Positions 60,123 to 64,000 of a stretch of DNA of 64,000 nucleotides are shown here, in pieces. Source of the stretch: Rhinopomastus cyanomelas (Eukaryota > Chordata > Aves > Bucerotiformes > Rhinopomastidae); contig VXBP01004455.1 in NCBI GenBank assembly GCA_013400115.1, positions 496,001-560,000 on the forward strand, in the 5' to 3' direction. The position numbers were made by a program, and so were the translations under genes. Position 1 is the stretch's first letter; each line of letters opens with the position of its first letter. The notes under the pieces were generated by a model. The model saw only the letters and a program-made list of their open reading frames with translations. It did not search any database and was not told the origin of the DNA.

Positions 60123-61735
60123 GAATCACAGAATCACAGAATCACAGAACATTAAGGATTGGAAGGGATCTTGAAAGACCATCTAGTACAATCCTCCTGC
60201 CATAGCAGGATCACCTACATCAAATTGCACAGCAACATATCCAGGCAGGTTTTAAATGTCTCCAGAGAAGGACACTCCACAACCCCACTGGGTAGCCTGT
60301 TCCAATGCTCTGTTACCCTTACTGTGAAGAAGTTGCTTCTGATATTTATATGGAACCACATATGTTTCAGCTTGCACTCTCTGCCCCTTGTCCTATCACC
60401 AGAGGACATTGAGAAGAGCCTGGCTCCACCCTCCTGACACCCACCTCTCATATATTTATAGACGTTAATGAGGCCACCCCTCAGTCTCATCTTCTCCAAG
60501 CTAAAGAGACCCAGCTCCCTCAGCCTCTCCTCACAAGGGAGGTGTTCTACTTCCATCATCATCTTCATGGCTCTATGCCAGACTTCCTCCAGCAGCTTCA
60601 TGTCCTTCTGAAACTGAGGAGCCCAGAACTGGACACAATATTCCAGGTGTGGTCTCACCAGGGAAGAGTAGATGGAAGAACATTTTTGATCTGCTCACCA
60701 CCTTCTGATCCACCCCAGGATGCTGTTTGCCCTCTTGGCCACAAGAGCGCACTGTTGGCTCATAGTCATCCTGCTGTCCACCACGACCCCCCAGGTCCCT
60801 TTCTCCTACACTGCTCTCCAACAGCTCAGTCCCCAGCCTATACTGGTACCTGGGGTTGTTCTTCCCAGATGTAAGACTCTACACTTATCCTTGTTATACT
60901 TCATTGCCTGCAGCACAGTCTGCTTTGTTTCACCAGCGAGCTTGCTGACAGTGCATCCTCATCCCTCATTCAAGTCATCAATGAGTAGATTGAACAAGAC
61001 TGGTCCCAGTACTGACCCTTGGGGCACTCCACTAGACACAGGCCTCTAAATAGACTCTGTCCCATTGACCACTTCTCTCTGGCTTCTATCTTGCAGCCAA
61101 GTCATGATCCACCTCACCACCTGATCATCAAGACCACACTGCCTCAGTTTGGCTGCAAGGATGCCGTGGGAGACTGTATCAAGTGCTTTACTGAAGTTAA
61201 GATAGACCACATCCACTGCTTTGCCATCATCTAGCCACCTGGTTATGCCCTCAGGTTGGTCAAGAATGACATCCCCTTGGTGAAGCCATGCTGACTGTAC
61301 CTAATCACCCTATTGTCCTTGATGTGCCTGGGGACAGTGTCCAGGACAAATTGTTCCATCATCTTTCCTGGGATGGAGGTGAGGCTGACCATTCTATTAC
61401 CTGGGGTCCTACTTCTTTCCCTTTTTGAAGATTGGAGTGACATTTGCTCTGCTCCAGCCCCTAGGCACCTCTCCTGATCCCCACAACTTAGAAAAGATGA
61501 TGGAGAGTGACTTACTAATGACTTCTGCCATCTCCCTTAGTACAGGCGGGTGCATCCCATCAGGGCCCATGGATTTGTGCACATCCAGTCTGCTCAGCTT
61601 ATCCCTAACCCAGTCCTCATCAACCAAGGCAGGCTCCTCTCTTGCCTCAACTTCCTTTGAATCCTCAGCATTCTGGGATTTGATATCCAAGCAGCATATC
61701 TCAACAGAAAAGGGGACAAGGCACTGGAGCACATA
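60123..61735 (-). mobile_element. CR1 LINE (group B), 1.6 kb
   Basis: The longest group B copy on the minus strand. It starts with a threefold AATCACAG tail (60123-60147), then UTR, C-terminal region and RT. At its 5' end (about 61735) it reaches the acidic spacer upstream of RT (EVEAREEPALVDEDWV). It is 5' truncated, and no target-site duplication was identified. Confidence 0.95.
60215..61732 (-). pseudogene. CR1 RT and C-terminal region, AGET loop
   Basis: From 61732 the minus strand encodes DKLSRLDVHKSMGPDGMHPP, SKSLSIIFSKLWGSGEVPRG and ANVTPIFKKGKK. In other frames follow NRMVSLTSIPGKMMEQFVLD, SQHGFTKGMSFLTNL, the FSKAFDT region and a catalytic loop reading SKLAGETK, where FADDT should be (codons 60929-60937; both Asp changed). 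A final 147-codon frame (60215-60658) encodes MRPHLEYCVQFWAPQFQKDM, LPCEERLRELGLFSLEKM, CQEGGARLFSMSSGDRTR and RVTEHWNRLPSGVVE. At least four frames are needed, so there is no active product. Confidence 0.92.
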
Positions 61736-62749
61736 GCATTAGGTTGTAGTTTTGTCAAGGAAGTGGCTGGACAGCTGCAAATCAGAGATATGAATTTGTA
61801 CGACACTCCTCTGAATAGTTTTCTTGACCTTGTACACAGCAATTCTAGTCTAAAATATAAACTATACATAGTAGATAAAGCAAAAATTCACTCCACCTTG
61901 ATTATGAATAGGTTGCACAATCTCAAAGCAGCAATTTGATCTATTTCTAGTATCATGCTATGCACTACTGGTAATGTAACCAGTATGATGGCTTTTTGGG
62001 TTTTGACAGAGATATTTTTTCTACTTGTTACTTGTGATACAAGGAGAAAGGATAAAAGATAAGAAGGAGATGTGCGTCCAAGAGCTTTGGACATCAAAGA
62101 TGAGAGACCTTCTCAGGTCTTTGGACATCAAAGACCTTCTGATATGCAACAGATTCAGTAGGTGTGTGAAGTAGAAATTAGGGAAGGACTAGAATAATTA
62201 AAAAAAAGTCCGATGTTAAGAAATGTGAGGAAAGGAGGACATCAGAGATAGCTGAGAAGGAGGATGGATTAAAGGTCCAGATAAAGCATCAAAGCCAAAA
62301 GAAAGGATGAAGGGCAACAAATTTTAAAGTTTTGAGAAAATATTTGGTAGAATAAGCAGAATGTAGATGACCATATTGACTCAGATCATAAATAAATCTG
62401 GGCCATGAGAGGTCAGATGAGATACTACAGTAAGGTGCACCCCTTTCCCCAAAAAGCTGACTGACTGAAACAAAAAAATATCAGTTCTCATACAATCCCC
62501 CCTAGAACTACCAGCAGTTTCCCATTGTGCCGGGGGTACCAGGGTCAGCTCTGCAATGACATGGATCAGGTCTGCAGGACCCTGAGCAGGAGCTGCTAGT
62601 GGCCTCAAGCCCTATTTTGTTGTAGGTTGCAAGTCTTAACTGTTTACAGGGATACAGGAGAGTCACAAAAATGAATGCTCCACTATAGACTATCTGGCAG
62701 TGAATGTTGCCTCACCTGCTGCTGCTGATATGAAGGATGTGATCTGGGC
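61736..62749. other. Unique sequence, no gene recognised
   Basis: About 1 kb. It contains a small near-tandem repeat (CTTTGGACATCAAAGA near 62086 and 62118). No exon or transposon was recognised. Confidence 0.5.
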
Positions 62750-63220
62750 TATAAATATGACCAGATGACTTTTTATTTGTTTGGAAAACACCAACCAGCT
62801 ACGTGGTCAAATGCATGCAATAGCAAAGTAGTTGCAATTGGGGCACAAATTATAATGGCATACATTATTTCTCAATGTCTAAACCATTGTTGAAGGTTAC
62901 GTAGCAATTACTTTTGATCTCATTAAGAATAATTAGTAATTACCAAGTACTCTAAGGGAAATGTGATTACTATGAAGCTACCTAGTATTCCCCCAAGGGA
63001 ACTCTATCTAGTTACAGAATGTACATGCCCAATTACTTAAAGCAGCACAGAAAATGCTGCTTTATTTATGCAGTACAAGCAAAACAGGCCTGTTAAAAAA
63101 CGTTTAATGAAATGTTTGGCAAAGACAAAAGTGTTGCTGTATCTATATTACAGAATGTTTACAAACTTTTAAAACTCAGCTATTTTTATCTGCCATCCAA
63201 CATGCCTTAATTTTTTAAGG
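62750..63220. promoter_or_regulatory. Candidate conserved non-coding element
   Basis: AT-rich, non-repetitive DNA with clustered homeodomain-type cores (GAATAATTAGTAATTACC, CAATTACTTTTGATC, AACGTTTAATGAAATG) and a short hairpin at 63038-63064 (TAAAGCAGCA/TGCTGCTTTA). It has the texture of a vertebrate developmental enhancer, but conservation cannot be tested here. Confidence 0.3.
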
Positions 63221-64000
63221 TAAGTCAATAAATATGTTAAACCAAAATTTAAACCATGCCACTCCTCCTCAACTTTTTCTGATGCACTGTTCAGAGAAAG
63301 AGATTGGAAAAACACCTGCTTTTAACTGGAAAATGTTATCCAAAGGTGGAGCAAGCTCACCTCAGACAGCTGACTGTAGCACTAGTATGAAAAAACACAA
63401 GTCCACTTGCCCAGCTGATTCTTATGGCCACAAATGAAGGAAGAACTCTCTTCATTTCAGCTAACTATGGAATTCAGATGAAACCTTCCTTTCCCTGCTC
63501 CTTGAGTTACCACTCGCTTCTCTTATTCACAACATTTCCAGGGCAAGAAAGCCGTTGTGCCCAGATCATTGTCATGCATCGTTTCAGAACCCAGACAAAA
63601 CATGAAGTGAAGCAGGAAGAGCTGGAAAACCCAAGCCAAAAGCTCCAAAGCCCTTCTGTTTGTTTGTAGAGCTGCAAAACTCACTCTAGAATTTCAAGTC
63701 AAAAAAATCACAAGTAGCTACAGCGACTTTCCAGTGCCTTAGGCAAACAGAATCTATAGCAATCCAATACTGACAAGGATATGTTAATCTCCCTTTAGAG
63801 AGTTACTTGGTTACACTCAACCAGAAATGCAACTTACTATTTCCTTTCTGATCCAAAGGAAAAGACATTTTTAGCTTAGGACTTCAGATTCAGTGATGAG
63901 TGTCATGTGGATACTTTTAGTGTCCCATTCTTTCACTGAAGTGCTGAGGACATTTGACAATGGTTCTTGGCACTAATGGTATCCACACATTTGGGTCTTT
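63221..64000. other. Unique sequence to the window end
   Basis: No gene or repeat recognised. The overlapping plus-strand frames at 63234-63669 have no known domain. Confidence 0.5.

Overview
The window reads as a gene-poor stretch of a bird nuclear genome. The main evidence is about two dozen fragments of CR1, the dominant LINE of birds. They are recognisable by an 8-bp 3' tail of ATTCTGTG/ATTCTATG type, by the conserved 3' UTR next to it, and by reverse-transcriptase (RT) and endonuclease segments. By hand tally CR1 covers roughly a fifth of the window, counting duplicated copies. That is high for a bird and would suit a CR1-rich lineage such as woodpeckers and their relatives; this last point is inference only. 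I recognise no host protein-coding exon, tRNA or rRNA, so the region is probably intergenic or within a very large intron.

Layout. 1-5.2 kb: two old CR1 pieces, a 100-bp near-perfect hairpin at 1.5 kb, otherwise unique AT-rich DNA. 5.9-7.6 kb: a minus-strand CR1 carrying endonuclease and RT parts, interrupted by one N where about 770 bp is missing compared with a sister copy at 53.4 kb. 9.9-10.9 kb and 13.3-13.7 kb: plus-strand CR1s. 21.2-26.0 kb: three overlapping copies of the same sequence separated by single Ns at 21539 and 23863. They hold an endogenous-retrovirus gag-like fragment (minus strand) and a CR1 RT pseudogene (plus strand). The copies are nearly identical and break exactly at the Ns, so this is most likely a false duplication made by unmerged contig overlaps. 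26.5-27.3 kb: the best candidate for conserved regulatory DNA. 27.7-28.4 kb, 36.6-36.9 kb, 45.0-45.2 kb and 55.9-56.6 kb: LTR-like segments of differing strength. 31.8-32.4 kb: two abutting CR1s. 45.6-46.4 kb: an older CR1 split by a younger one, with a clean 7-bp target-site duplication. 52.3-54.9 kb and 59.9-61.7 kb: long minus-strand CR1s. 61.7-64.0 kb: unique AT-rich sequence with another conserved-element candidate.

No CR1 here can be active. All are 5'-truncated, their reading frames are broken, and in four RT copies (two of them one duplicated locus) the catalytic Asp-Asp of the polymerase loop is mutated. The items most worth following are the assembly duplication, the hidden gap at 6579, the nested CR1 pair, the repeated pattern of a short CR1 3' piece joined to a longer CR1, the hairpin at 1.5 kb, and the 26.5-kb conserved-element candidate.
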